From Malacoplasma muris (GTDB lineage Bacteria > Bacillota_I > Bacilli_A > Mycoplasmatales > Mycoplasmoidaceae): a stretch of 64,000 nt of DNA. The stretch covers positions 310,001 through 374,000 of the forward strand of contig NZ_CP177248.1 of the NCBI RefSeq assembly GCF_046774425.1, written 5' to 3'. The notes under the pieces were generated by a model. The model saw nothing but the letters and a program-made list of their open reading frames with translations. It made no database searches and was not told the DNA's origin. How positions within the stretch are numbered: position 1 is the first letter of the stretch; every line of letters starts with the position of its first letter. A program made the translations under genes and the position numbers. Positions 42,789 to 55,772 of this stretch are shown here, in pieces.

Positions 42789-42816
42789 TTAATACAAATA
42801 TTTAAAAAGGAAAAAT

Positions 42817-45800
42817 ATGACTAGATTTAAAGCAAAAAAAATATTTTATTCAATATTTGCTTTACCAATTATTTCATTAATTGGTATTTTTCCTTTTGTA
42901 CCATTGAATAGTATTAATGATATTAATTTACAAACAATTCAAACTAATCATTTAAGCAGCAATGCTGCAACTTCAATTAATTCTATTAATAACTTTACAG
43001 ATTATGATTCAATTGTTAATACAACTACTTTTCAATCTATTTCTACTAAAATAGGTTTTTTAGGAAAAACAAAAGATAGTAAAACAGCAATTTTAACAAG
43101 TTATAGTGGAGTGATTGTTTGATCAAGTACAATATCACAAATACAATTAGTTAAAGATTTTTATGCAAATAAAGGCATCAATGATATATCAACATATACT
43201 ATCAATGGTTGAGTTAATGTTACATTAGGTAGCCAAGAATATATTTCAATTTTATTTGGAACACCAACAAATGAAAATCAAATAGTGCTATTTTTAGATG
43301 CTGCAACTGGTATTGTTTTTACTCCATATTCAATAGCTAATCCTAATTCTTCAAATACATATGTGGGGAATATGGCATATGTTGGAAATGGGCAAACTAC
43401 ACTTTATAAAACAAGTAGGTCAAAAATCTTAGCAATTGGTGGAACAACTTCAAGTGATATTTCATCTAAAGCACAAATTGTTACATTAACAAATACAAAT
43501 ATTAGTTCTATGCAACCTAATATTTCTTCAATTGGTTTGAACGAAACTGATTCTTTTGTAGGATTTACACCAGGCTTTCTTTCAACATCTTCTACAGTTG
43601 ATTTTTTTCAATTTAAAAAATCAGATGGAACTATTTATACTGTTGCTGTAGATCAAAATTTAAATAATATTTTAAATTCTAGTAGTCAAAAAGTTAGTCA
43701 AGATTTAAGTGTATTTACAGCAACTTCATCTTTTACTGAAAACCAAATAATAAAATATGGTTTTTCTTGTACTACAAATAGTGCTGGTGTTAATACTCCA
43801 AAATTTGTTTACTTAGTTCCAGGTAGTTCAACAAAATTACATTTAGTAACTTATAATGTATCGTCTAAATCATTTTCAAAAACTGAATTTGATATTTCAA
43901 CATCTAAACCAAATGATGTTATATCAAATGCAATTTTTGACTATACAAATAATAAAATATATTTTTCATTATCAGCATCAGATGATTCAATAATTAGTTA
44001 TATTGATGTATCAGCATCTACAATGACTTATCAAACTTTGAAAGCTAAAGGAAGTATAACTATTAATAAGCCATGATTAATGTCTCCTGTTATTAATAGT
44101 GGTACAAGTTCTGCTTTTGTTGCTATTAACAATGAAAATAAAGTGGTTAAAAATTATATAAAAACAGACAACACAACAGCACCAGAAACTGAGCTTGCAT
44201 TTGCTAAATATCAAGATCCTGTAGCAAATATTAAAGCTGATACAAATATCATGAAGGGAACAATGGCTTCAAGTGTTACTACATCTTCATTAAAAAACCA
44301 TTTAGTATTTGTGGGTAATTCTTCAGGTTATACAGTTGAAGTATTATCAATGAATTCTGATAATAATAAAGGTACATTGTCATTTAAGTATGTTGTTAAG
44401 TATAAAGCTTGATGAAGTGATTCTGTTACCCAATCATTTGATATTCCTATTTTTATCGATGGCATGTATACACTTTCAAATGTTAATGTAGCTTTTGTTG
44501 TAAGTGAAAATATAGATCCTACAAAATATGCAGAGATTGAAAAATTAAAAGAGAAAAAATCAGCTAATATAATCACAAAAAGAGAAGTTTTAGATAATTT
44601 CATTGTTGCAAATATTACAGATAAAAATGGCAATAAATTACAACTGCAAGAATCTTATATCACATTAGAATCATTAGAAAATGATTATACTTTAAAAGTT
44701 ACTCTTAAATTACCAGCTGGAAGTTTTCCAACAGGATTCACTAATTTAACTTATACAGCTTCTTTTAAAGGGTTTAGTAAATTAGAAGGATATGATGCAA
44801 GAATTTTAAATGACAATGATGCTTCTGTTACATTGCTTAAGTCAAAATTTCCTTCTGAAATTACTTTTGAAAATGTGATGTCAAGTTTTATAGATTTTAA
44901 ATCATCTGGTTATTCATATTATACATCTAGGGAAAATTGAGATTATGAATATACTTATGATGATTATTTAGGAACATTTAAAATAACTAAATTGTATTAC
45001 AAAAGAACAGAAGGTGTGCCAACTTCTTTATCTAGTTCAAAAAGAGAAATAATAGGTTTGAATAATCAAAAAACATATAATAATTTTAAAAAAATACTAT
45101 CAAGTTTTAATGTATCTCCTGTTTTAAAAAATGTTCCAACAAGTGTTGCTGGAACAATGACACCAGTTGATGCTTGAAATGAATGAAATGAAGCCATTAC
45201 TTCAGGAAATAATAATGAAATTATTAGTACACTTTTATACAATAATGTAGATTTTAGTTTGGTAAAATCTCCAAGTGATTTAGTGTTTACACCTTTAAAT
45301 TTAAATACAGCTAATCAAGAGAAAAAATTAATTTTTAATATAAGAATTAAAGAAGGTGCAACATTAAATATAAAATATAAAGGTAATGATTTAGTTTTTA
45401 GCAAAGATGTTGAAAATAATTTAATAAATAAAAATCCAAATAAAAATTATTATCCTTTTAGAGCAGAATGACAAGTTGATTCTTTAAATGAATATTTTGA
45501 ATGAAATATTCCAGAAGGTTCTGGATTTAGACATGATATTGAAAATGGAGTTGAAAGATTAACTATAAATTTAGATGAGCAAAATTGACAATTAATTAAT
45601 AGAACAATGACTGTTGATGAATTCTTGTTAAATCCTGTTCAATATAAAACAGCAATTGTTCAATTGTTTAATTATTCTGATAATTATGAAATACAGTTTT
45701 CAGATCCTATTTCAAATTATGAACAGGGGATTGTAACTATAAGAATAGATTTTATAAATAAAACTACAAATCAAGCAAGTGAAATAAATCTTAATAATAG

Positions 45801-46146
45801 CACAACAAGAAATGTCAGTTCTACTAAAGAAATAATTATTGTAGGTTTTAAATTGCCAACTTCAAAATTTGCAATTATAATTCCTATTCTACTATCATTA
45901 ATTATTGCATTGGCATTAATTATTAGTATTACATATATTTTTTTAAGAACTAAAAAAATACAAAAAAATAAAAAGAAAAATTTTCAATCACAAAAATTAC
46001 TTGAACAGAGAAAAGAAAAATATGTAGTGGTTGAATCAGTTGTTAAAGACAACAATAAGGACTCACTTAATAATTTAAATAACAAGAATAGTAATCTTGT
46101 TGTTAATAGATTTCAAGGAACAAATAGCAAATATAAGAAAAGGTAA
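42817..46146 (+). CDS. large surface protein with C-terminal anchor (2)
   Basis: 1,109 residues from ATG 42817 (AAAAAGG upstream). N-terminal signal-like segment (IFYSIFALPIISLIGIFPFV), then SINSINNFTDYDSIVNT and KIGFLGKTKDSKTAILTSYSGVIVW, a beta-rich N-terminal half, repeat units with a KGF/TGF close, and one C-terminal membrane segment (about 1023-1046) followed by a Lys-rich tail of about 60 residues inside. It is a paralogue of the next gene: both have YDxxF and xVGFLGxxKDxKTxILTSYxGxIxW near residue 60-110. Distances of 28 and 12 bases to its neighbours indicate an operon. Probable surface antigen or adhesin. Confidence 0.78.
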
Positions 46147-46158
46147 GAGTAATTTATT

Positions 46159-49100
46159 ATGATGAGAAGAAAAATTAGTAGGTTTAAAAGAATATTATCT
46201 ATAGGATGTCTTACACTTATTCCTATATCTTTGGGATATACATCAGCATTTGCATTAGTTAAGCAAAACAATAGTTTACTTGCTGTTGATAGTGTAAAAA
46301 ATAATAAATTAAATGATTCAACTGCTACAAATAATGCAAGTAATAACTCAAGGATAATAAGTGGTCTTGATGCTATAAATAGTTATTCAGATTATGATCC
46401 AATGTTTTCAAGTCCAATGCATCAAGTAGTAAGTAATTCAGTAGGATTTCTAGGATTATCAAAGGATAAAAAAACAATTATTTTAACAAGTTATAATGGG
46501 TTGATTGCTTGATCAAATAAAGTTACAGAAATTGAATTAGTTAAAAGTTTTCTTCAAACAAATCAAGTTACTGATACATCTAACTATACAGTAGAAAGTT
46601 GATCAAAAATTGATAATGACTATTTGGCTGTATTATTGCGATCAACAGATACTAATCAACCAGCAATAACATTTGCATTAAATATGAGCAATGGTGAAAT
46701 ATATTGTCCAAGAGTTGATAGTTTTGGTAATCCTATCCCAGCTAGAAATATTATAAAACTTCCTAATGAGGTAAATGCTATAGCTCCAGCTTCTGAGCAA
46801 GGAACATATTTTGCTCTTCCTATGGGAGGAGAATCAAGAGATACTTTGAGAAAAGTGACATTAGTTTCAATCAATGCACAAGGAATTAGCGGTTTAGATT
46901 TACAAAACACTCAAGCTACAACAAATTTGGATGAAAAAATATTAAGTATTACTCCTGGTGCAAAAGGGACAAATAAAAACTTTTTATTTACATTTATTCC
47001 TACTAGTCAAAGATTTGCAATTTATGTCATAAATAATCAATTTAAAAATTGATATGTTGGTCAAGCTATAGCAAAATTTACTATTAACCAAGATCAATTT
47101 TATCTAAATGGATGAACTGACCAACAAAAAAATGAGTTATTTAATGCTACATATAAACAAGGATTTTATTTAGGGGATAGAAATACATTGTCTAACAATG
47201 CAATGAATATATTGATACCTATGCATGGACATACTCGAGAAACTTCAGGTTTTATTTATGTTGCATATAATAATTCTACAGGAAGATTAACTACAACAAA
47301 ATTAAATAATTCTTCATCAACTGGAGTAGAACAACCAGCAGTTGTTACAGTAGAAGGAACAAAGGTGTTTTACTCATCTAAACAAACATCTTTAAACACT
47401 ATTTTTGGTCAAATAGATTTATCTAATTCTGCATCACCAGTATTCACAACTATTAAATCATCAACAACTGAAGCTCAAAAGGCTAAACCTTGATTGTTTG
47501 CACCAGTTAGTGGAACAAATGGTGCTGCATATGTTTACATTGATACAACTAGTACTGGTGGGGCTATTAAAAGAGAACACTTAACAGGAACTACATGATC
47601 TAATCCTATTGATTTATCATTTAACAAATATACAGACCCTGTTAATGCTATTAAAAGCAATGGAATTTATACATCAAAAATTGTTAATAGTGTAACTGAT
47701 GCTGAATTAGTTAGTTTACTTGGTTTTAGTAATAGTACTTTAAAGTCAACATATACAATTTCAATAGCAAATAGAACTAATAATCCAGATAACGGTATTT
47801 TAGAATTTGATTATAAAGTAGAAACTGTTTCATGATGAAATTCTGCTTCTAGAACAACTTTTTATATACATGTAAAAGTTGAAGGTTTTTATGCACTTAG
47901 TAATATTAATTTAGCTTTTGTTAATTCACCATCTGTTGATAATACAAAGTATCAAGCAATTAATCAATTGAAAACTACTAAATATGCAGATCAAGTAACA
48001 AAAGCAGAAATATTACAAAATTTTATTAAATATGACATAACAACTAAGAATAATACAAAATTAACATTAACTGACACTCATATAACAACTTCTGTATCAA
48101 CAGATAAAGATGCATTGACAGTAACTGTTAGATTACCAGCAGATCAATTTCCAACAGGAATTACTTCTTTCTCATCAATAATAACAAGAACATATACATT
48201 TACTGGGTTCTTATCTTTATCAGGTTATAATTTTACAGTTAATTCTGCAGCTACTGATAGTTTAAAAACAAAATATCCATCACAAATAACATTTGATGAC
48301 ATTATTAATCAAGTTGTTAATTTAGGTGCAGCATATTCTAAAGCATCAACTGATTGAACTTGTAATTATACTTCAGATGATTTGAATGGAACATTAACTA
48401 TTAGTGAATTAAAATATACAAAACAATTACATCAACCAGTTCCTGAAGACAAAAAAAATATTATATCAAGTCCTCTTGTAATTTCTGGATTAAAAAATAC
48501 TGCAAGTTTATTTACTAAAAGACCAACAATTGCAAATATACCAAAATCAAGCAGTGTTGGTAAAACACCATCAGGTATATGAAATGAGTATAAAACAGCA
48601 GTTGATAATAATGATGCATTAACACTTTCAAGAAATTTAATTTATAAATCATTATCAAACCCTGTAACTCTTAATAAAGATGATTTGATTTTGAATATAA
48701 CAAATCTTGCTACAGCAGATACTGATGGAGAGCTACGTTTTGATGTAACAATTAAACAAGGTTCTAAATTAGTAGATAAAGTTGGCAATCAAAATGTTGT
48801 TTTTGATGCAACATATGAAAATAAAATAAAACAACTTTATCCTACTGTTTATCCTTTTAAATTAATTCAAAAAGTTGAAATGGAAAAATATGATGTAAAT
48901 TGAAATTCTTCAACAATAGAAAAATTAGATAATGCAACAATGGACAGCGATAATAACATTGTTATTAATTTGGATGTTAATCAATGAAATGGTGTTACAA
49001 ATTCAATGACAGCTAATGAATTTACAGACAATTATGAAAATTATAAGGATAATATTTTAGGATTATTTTCATATACTGATAGCTATATACCAAATATTTC

Positions 49101-49554
49101 AAAACCACTTAGCAATTTAACTGAGGGGACAGTTGTTGTTCAAGTAGAGTTTACTCCAGGAATATCAGTTGATAAAAATAATAAAAATAGTTTGATAAAT
49201 TTAAAATCAAACGAAGCCCAAAATACTGCTGTAGGTTCTATTCATAAACAAGTAACTATTCAAGGTTTTAAAATTCCTTCATCTCCTATGTTAGAATTTT
49301 TACCATTTATAATTATTACTGTTTTAGGTTTATCATTATTAATTTTATTTATTTTTATAGTTATAAGAACAAAGAATGCAAAGAAACTAAATGATAAAAA
49401 ATTTATAAGACCAATTGTTAATAAGTCAAAAAAATATTTAGGATCTAAAGAAATTGTTGTTGAATCTTCTTCAATTCTAGGATTAGGATCAAAAGAAGTT
49501 GTTAAAGAAGAATTAATTAACAACACTAAAAAAGAACCTAAAAAATGAATTTAA
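46159..49554 (+). CDS. large surface protein with C-terminal anchor (3)
   Basis: 1,131 residues from ATG 46159 (ATG 46162 is also possible). Signal-like N terminus (ILSIGCLTLIPISLGYTSAFA), the conserved SVGFLGLSKDKKTIILTSYNGLIAW block, a beta-rich half, repeat units ending in TGFLSLSGY and similar, and a C-terminal membrane segment (about 1035-1060, FLPFIIITVLGLSLLILFIFIVI) plus a charged inner tail. A final TGA is Trp and the stop is TAA 49552. Last gene of the three-gene unit; IS copy 2 has inserted into its terminator directly downstream. Probable adhesin or antigen. Confidence 0.78.
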
Positions 49555-49563
49555 ATTAAATAA

Positions 49564-49586
49564 ATCTATAACTTAATGTTATAGAT
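49564..49586. repeat. left target duplication of IS copy 2 (terminator stem)
   Basis: 23-bp inverted repeat (ATCTATAAC, loop, GTTATAGAT) ten bases after the surface-protein stop, repeated exactly at 50766-50788. The T run is missing on this side because the IS joins directly to the stem. Confidence 0.93.
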
Positions 49587-50765
49587 GCTCGATTGAAATA
49601 TGAAGTGCAACACATATTGTAAAATATATGTGCACTTCATTTTTTTGTTTACATAAAATAGGACAAAAGAAAAAGGTGCCCTTATTTTTTCACAACAACG
49701 AGACACCCACTATGTTATACAACCATTTATCAGAAAAAGAAAGAGCATTAATTGAATTTATGTTCTACCAAGAAGAAGATCTTTTAAATTCAATTGCAAA
49801 AGAATTGAATAGACATAGATCTACAATATCAAGAGAATTAAAAAGAAATGAATCTTGTGGAATATATAATTCTAATAATGCTCATAAAAAATATTTAAAT
49901 AGAAAATGAAATTCTCATGCTTTTTATCTTGATAGATACAAAAGCTTTACAGATCTATTTTTAGATAAATTTAGAAAAATAGATCATGGAGTTGAAGCAA
50001 CTTGTCATTATATTAAAAAAAATTATCCTTGTGTCAAAACACCAAGTTCTAGACAGGTTTTTAATTGAATAAAATCCAGTAGATGAAAATTAAAAAGATC
50101 AGATAGACTCAGAAAAGGATATGTAAAAGGAAGAAAAAGACATAAAGGTATGTTTTCTAAATTTGATGAAAAATATGTATTTCCTTTTTGAGCTAGACCT
50201 TCTAAAATAGAAAAAAGAGAAGAGTATGGACATTTTGAAGCAGATTTAATTATTGGAAAAAGAAAAGCTGGATATAGTAATTTGCTAACTCTAGTAGAAA
50301 GAGTTACAAGAATGACATATATTATTAAAGTCAAAAATAAAAATTCTTTTACAATAAATTCAACAATTAAAAAATTGGTTGAAGAAAATAATTTAGAAGT
50401 AAAAACAATCACAATAGATAATGGAATTGAGTTTAATAAAATAGGAATCCTTGCCTATTGATTAAATTGCAAAATTTATTATTGTGAACCATATGCTTCA
50501 TTTCAAAGAGGAAGCAATGAAAATGCTAATGGTATTATTAGAAGATTTTATAAAAAAGGAACAAACTTTGATTTATTAACAGATGATGATGTAGTTAGAC
50601 TACAAAATAGGATAAACTTCATGCCAAGAAAAATGTTTGGTTTTAAATCAAGTCATGAAATAAATAAACATTATATAGAAAGGTAATAAAAACTCATAAC
50701 CATTTTATTGGCTATGAGTTATAAGTTGTGCTATTATGATGTTGCACTTCATATTTCATTCAGGG
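49587..50765 (+). mobile_element. IS30-type element (IS1630-like), copy 2
   Basis: 1,179 bp, the same length and ends as copy 1 (right end differs by one base). It is bounded by exact 23-bp duplications made of a terminator stem-loop. Only scattered base changes separate it from copy 1, so the insertions are recent. Confidence 0.93.
49712..50686 (+). CDS. IS30 family transposase, copy 2
   Basis: 324 residues, intact, same start context as copy 1. Helix-turn-helix (NSIAKELNRHRSTISREL) and the three catalytic blocks (HFEADLIIGK, ITIDNGIEF, GSNENANGIIRR) are present. It differs from copy 1 at a small number of residues, for example LDKFRKIDHG for LEKFREIDYG and GIIRRFYKKG for GLIRRIYKKG. Trp codons are TGA. 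Probably still functional. Confidence 0.92.
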
Positions 50766-50788
50766 ATCTATAACTTAATGTTATAGAT
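50766..50788. repeat. right target duplication of IS copy 2
   Basis: Exact copy of 49564-49586. Here the stem is followed by the original T run, so this side is a complete terminator. Confidence 0.93.
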
Positions 50789-50846
50789 TTTTTATTATTT
50801 CATTTAATAAAATTGTTAATTATTTTTAAAAATAATTCTGTAGGAC

Positions 50847-50878
50847 TTGACTTTTTTTTTTTTTGATAAGGTGATAGT
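50847..50878 (+). promoter_or_regulatory. promoter with poly-T tract before P35-like gene 2
   Basis: A consensus-like -35 box TTGACT (50847-50852) merges into a run of 13 T (50852-50864), followed by GATAAGGTGATAGTGTG, in which GATAGT (50873-50878) is a possible -10. The spacer is about 20 bases, longer than the optimum of 17. A 20-bp perfect palindrome lies just upstream (50818-50837). Homopolymer slippage would change the -35 to -10 distance, as known for vlp genes of M. hyorhinis. Confidence 0.55.
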
Positions 50879-50918
50879 GTGTTGAAGAAAATTAAATAAG
50901 AAACGAGATAATGTATAT

Positions 50919-52379
50919 ATGAAAAAAATTAGTAAGAAAATCTTGCTTGCCACTTTGGGTATAGCAGGATTTGCAATTATTACTCCTGTTATCTTAACTA
51001 GTTGTTCGACTAGCACTAATTCACCTACTAACCCAGACAATCCTAATAATCCTGAAAACCCTAGTACAACAAAAGTTGTACCAGAAGTTGCTAATAATTT
51101 TGAAACAGTTGGATCTGTTGCAGATTTATTTGATAATCAAGGACAATTAGTTAATGTTGGAGAATTATTCAACAACAAGGTTAACAGTAGTGATGAATTG
51201 AAAAAACAATTAATTACAAATTATGATAAATTTACTCAAGAACAAAAAGATAACACAGAAATTCAAATTTCAACAGAAACACCATCTGGTGATTTAACAT
51301 GAGGTGGAACAACTCCAGTTGATACATGAAATACTGCTCAAACTGAAGTTGTTTACTATGACATTAATTCTCCTGAGATTAATGTTTCAAGTGCAAAAGA
51401 TTTAAAAACAAAATTGGATGCAAATAAATTAAAAGAAATAATGAGTCAAGCTAATAGAACTGATGCTCAAAATATGACATATTCTTTAGTAGAAGCAAGT
51501 CAAATAGGACTTGATGCTAATAAAGATTATGTAAATATAAATGTTAGTGAAACACCAGCATCTGGAACTGCTAAGAATCTTAATCTAAAACTTCCAGTTT
51601 CTGATCTAAACTTAGTTGTAGATTCATCAAAAGTTAGCATTGTAAGTAAAAACCCACAAATAGTAGAATCAAAAGAAGCTACAATAACTTTAGATTACAA
51701 TATTGGTATTGATAGCACAGTAGTTTTACCTACAACATTTACTAAAGAAATCACTTTAGATTCTCCTGATATTACTCCTGAAAATGTTGTTGCAAAACTT
51801 GGTTTTGTTGAAACTACTGTAACTACAACTTCATCAACAAGTGCAATAAATTTAAATAGTGATTTAATTGGACAAACAACACAAATATTCAACACAATGT
51901 TTGCAAATCCTACTTTAAATGAAAATAATACAGCACTTTACTTTGATGCAACTCCAACAACTGGACACTACTGAATTGATGGTACAAACACAACTAAGAA
52001 AATTGCTATTGAAGGATTAACTATAACTCCTGGTCAACCTTTACCAAAAGATGCTAAGTTTATTAGTAATACTACTAATACTGGTAGATATACTACTAAA
52101 CTTCAAGGAAGTTTAGAAAATTTTAAGGCATGATTAAATACCAATGGTAAAGTAGCTATTCAAAATGCTATTAATGACATGAAAAGTGATACAGCTAATT
52201 TTGCAAATGTAGATTTCATTTTTAAGGGTATTGAAACAGGTGGAATATCTTGAAATCAAGATATTAAAAGAGGTTCATTGATTTATACAGTAACACCTAT
52301 GGATCAACATGCTTTTGAAGATGGTGTTCCTGATGTTCATGAAGTTACTGTGCTTTTATCTAATGCAATATTTAACTAA
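50919..52379 (+). CDS. P35-like lipoprotein (2)
   Basis: 486 residues from ATG 50919; only a weak ribosome site. MKKISKKILLATLGIAGFAI and the lipobox LTSC place a lipidated Cys near residue 29, followed by an Asn/Pro-rich linker (SPTNPDNPNNPENPS). The body lines up with the lipoprotein at 22962 along its whole length: DLFDNQGQLVNVGELF, WGGTT, LKLPVSDLNLVV, LDYNIGIDSTVVLP, TTQIFNTMF, GHYWIDGTNTT, LPKDAKF and AFEDGVPDVHEVTVLL. The promoter contains a poly-T tract and lies next to IS copy 2. Likely a main surface antigen with variable expression; the family name is by resemblance. Confidence 0.8.
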
Positions 52380-52406
52380 TGTGTTAATTAAATTAAATTG
52401 AGTTAA

Positions 52407-52441
52407 AAAATCTATAGTATTTATTTACTATAGATTTTTTT
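52407..52441 (+). terminator. terminator of P35-like lipoprotein 2
   Basis: 13-bp stem AAAATCTATAGTA (52407-52419) with TACTATAGATTTT (52426-52438), T run. Confidence 0.87.
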
Positions 52442-52593
52442 CTATTTTTATAAAAATTATATTAATTTATTTTATTTCTTTTGATTTTAATAGTCTATAA
52501 TTTATTTACATGTTGTGATAATAAAATTTATATTAATCATAACTTTCATAATATAACTTATTTTTTTAATTTTTTTATAATTTTAGGAGTAAT

Positions 52594-54702
52594 ATGAATG
52601 ATAAAAATAAAATAAATATTTTAAAAAAATATTCTGAATTCATAAATATGATTATCCCATTATTATTATCAGTGCCTTTAATGGTGATTGAAATGGTTAC
52701 AATGATTAGTGGAATACACCTACCACTTTATTATGATTGATTAGCTTTTGCAATAGCAACAATTGTTATTTTTTACTTTGGTAAAGAATACTATAAATGG
52801 TGCATAATTGAAATTTTTAAATATAAGTCTATTGGAATGTCAACATTAATTACATTAAGTACTTCTGTCTCATATGTATATAGTACCTACTTATTAATTT
52901 ATAAAACAGTAATATTTGCAAGAACAGGAAATTTACCTCATATAATGTCTTTTTATGAGGTTGGTGCAACTATAATTGCTATTGTTAATGCAGGTGAATA
53001 TATTGCTAAAAAAATTAGAGATAAATCTAATCAAGATATTAATAATTTATCTTTGTTGTTAGTTCCTAAAGCAATTTTATTTAATGAAAGTAAAAATACA
53101 TATGAAGAAGTAGATTCTTCAGCACTAAAAATAAATGATTTAGTTTATGTAAAAAAGGGAACAAAAATTCCGATTGATGGAATTATTTATGATAAACCAA
53201 CAGATGTTGATGAAGCATTATTAACAGGTGAAACAAAAAGTGTTTATAAAAATGTAGGTGATAGAGTAATTGGGGGAACAATTAACTTATCAACTGATAT
53301 TATTATTATAGTAAAATCACTTCAAACAAATTCAATTTTAAGTTCAATAATAAATAATGTTAAAAAAATTGAGAATTCAAAAAACAAAACACAAAGAATG
53401 ATTGATATTGTAGCAAAATTTTTTACACCAGTAATAATATTGTCAGCAATTCTTGCATTTTTATTACAGATGTTTGTGCCTAATATTTTAGACATTTCAA
53501 ATAATTCAGGATTATTTGGGAATGTTAATTTAGATTGAATAAATGGAAATACTTGAGAGATTAGAGCTCAAAAAGGACTATATTTTTTTATTGCAACTTT
53601 AACTATAAGTTGTCCATGTGCATTAGGAATAGCATCTCCACTTGCAAGTTTAATTGGAATAAGTAAAGGTGCAAAAAATGGAATTATTTTTAATAATTCA
53701 GAAGTTTTTGAAAAAATTAAAAGAATTAATAAGGTTGTTTTTGACAAAACAGGAACTTTAACAACTGGAAATCTTAAAGTAAGTAAAATAATTGGTTCTA
53801 CAAATAATTTAAATAAAATATACGAAATGGAAAAAATATCCTTTCATCCTCTTGCTAAAGCAATAGTTAATTATTGTATAAATAATAATTATGTAAAAAA
53901 ATCAAATAAAGAATTGAGTTATAACTTTGAAGAAATAGCTGGTGTTGGTGTTTATGACAAAAAAAATAATGAGTATATTTGTTCTTTAAAATATGCTTTT
54001 GAAAAGAATTTTAAATTTGAAAATAACATGGAGAAAGATTATAAAAAATATATAGATTCTTTTAGTAATACTCAATTATTACAAGTGATTGTAGTATATG
54101 TCAAAAATAAGATGATTAAAAATATTATTTTTCTTGAAGATGAAGTAAGAGAAGATGCTATTTTTGTTATTGAAAAATTTAGAAAAATGAAAATTGATAT
54201 TGCTATGATTACAGGAGATAGTAAAGAAAATGCTTATAATATTGGTAATAAATTAAATATTAATGAAATTTATTATGAAATATCTCCAAATAAAAAAGCA
54301 AATATAATTAAAGAGATGCAAAAAGACAATAAACAAATTGTTTATGTTGGAGATGGAATAAATGATCTTGAAGCCTTAAAGCAATCGGATTTATCTTTTT
54401 CTATAACACAAGATAATGAATCAGCAAAATCAGTTGCTGATGTTAATTTAGTTTATTTAAATATCAATAGTATTTATAAAGCTATTGTTATTGCAAAGCA
54501 AACAAGAATTGCGATTATTACAAATTTAATTTGAGCATTTGGATATAATTTAATTACAGTTCCTTTAGCTATTTTAGGGTTTATTCCAGCAATTGTTGGT
54601 GTGTACATTATGATGTTGAGTGATATAACAGTGAATATCAATTCATTAATTTTTAAGTTTATAAAAGTTCCTGATGCACATCATAATAATAAAAAACATT
54701 AA
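52594..54702 (+). CDS. P1B-type heavy-metal (copper) ATPase
   Basis: 702 residues from ATG 52594 (AGGAG at 52585-52589). Pumps metal ions across the membrane using ATP. Visible are the actuator loop DEALLTGETKSV (TGE), the membrane metal site SCPCALG with C340-P-C342, the phosphorylation site DKTGTLTTG with D384, the P1B-specific H418-P419 (SFHPLAKAI), and GDGIND (586-591). The CPC motif indicates Cu+ or Ag+ transport, probably export. No N-terminal metal-binding domain exists; instead a short Lys-rich start and a His-rich tail (AHHNNKKH). TGA codons are Trp. It forms a one-gene unit; no clear terminator follows. Confidence 0.9.
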
Positions 54703-54799
54703 TATCTTGCAATAATATGTAAAAAACTGTTTATAACTACTAAAATTTGTTTTTAAAATATTATATAATTTATATGATTGAAGGAATTTGAGGTTTAAA

Positions 54800-55759
54800 A
54801 TGAACAACATTATTGCAAACAATTTAAAAAATGGTGGTATCAACATTTTTGAACAATGAAAAAGACTTCATATTAAGTTATTAGAAATTAAAAATGCTAA
54901 GTTAGATGAAAAAAAAGAATTAATTCCAGCATTAGAAAAACAATACAATGAAATTATTTCTAATGCCATTAAAGTTAATGGTGGTTCATATGAATTTAAT
55001 TTATCAAATTTGGTAAAAATTGTTAAGTATTTAAACAATTCAAATGACTTTTTTAATAATCGTGTAAGTTTTGAAATGATGGATGAAATTCTATTATTAG
55101 TTTATTTATATGAATGATTATGTTTGGGCAAAGAGAAAAATATTTCTATTTTAGGAAATAAGGAAGAAGTTATTCATAAATTTAAAATTCTAACTTTTAA
55201 GACAAATAGTGAATATCGTTTAATATTTGAAGGTATTGATTTAAATAATAAAGATGATTACAACACTTTTACATCTAGAATAAGAAATGCAACATTTAGA
55301 GCATATAATTCTTTATTAAACATAATTTCAATTGATAATGAATATTTTGAAAAAGTAAGATGTCAAGAATATGTAAATATAAAATTACTAAATGAAGACT
55401 ATTTTTTAAAACTATGAAAAGATACATTTTCAATTGAAGATGAAAGAGTTACTTATTCTTATAGTGCAATTAATAGTGATGATGTTTTTATATTTATTAA
55501 TGTGGAAACAAAAACAGAACAAGTTGCTTTTGTTAAATTTAGAATGTTTGAAACATTTGTTTCTAAAAATGGTAAAGTTGTTTCTAATGGAATATCAAAA
55601 GAAATTTTAAGAATAGAATTTTTAAATCCTAAATATGAAAATTTAGGGTCAAGTATATTGGCTAATGTCTTAAAACTTGCTAATAGAGTTGTAAAATACA
55701 TTTTTTTACCAGATTTAAGATTTAGAAATGAACAATGAGAACTTGAAAATAGAAATTAA
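54800..55759 (+). CDS. hypothetical cytoplasmic protein
   Basis: 319 residues from ATG 54800 with GAGG at 54791-54794 and a -10 box TATAAT at 54764-54769. No signal peptide or membrane segment. The N-terminal third is helical and charged (EIKNAKLDEKKELIPALEKQ); the C-terminal half alternates short hydrophobic and polar stretches as in a mixed alpha/beta domain. TGA at four sites is Trp. I recognise no motif. It faces the Nudix gene, from which it is separated by 13 bases. Confidence 0.7.
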
Positions 55760-55772
55760 ATAATTATTTTTG

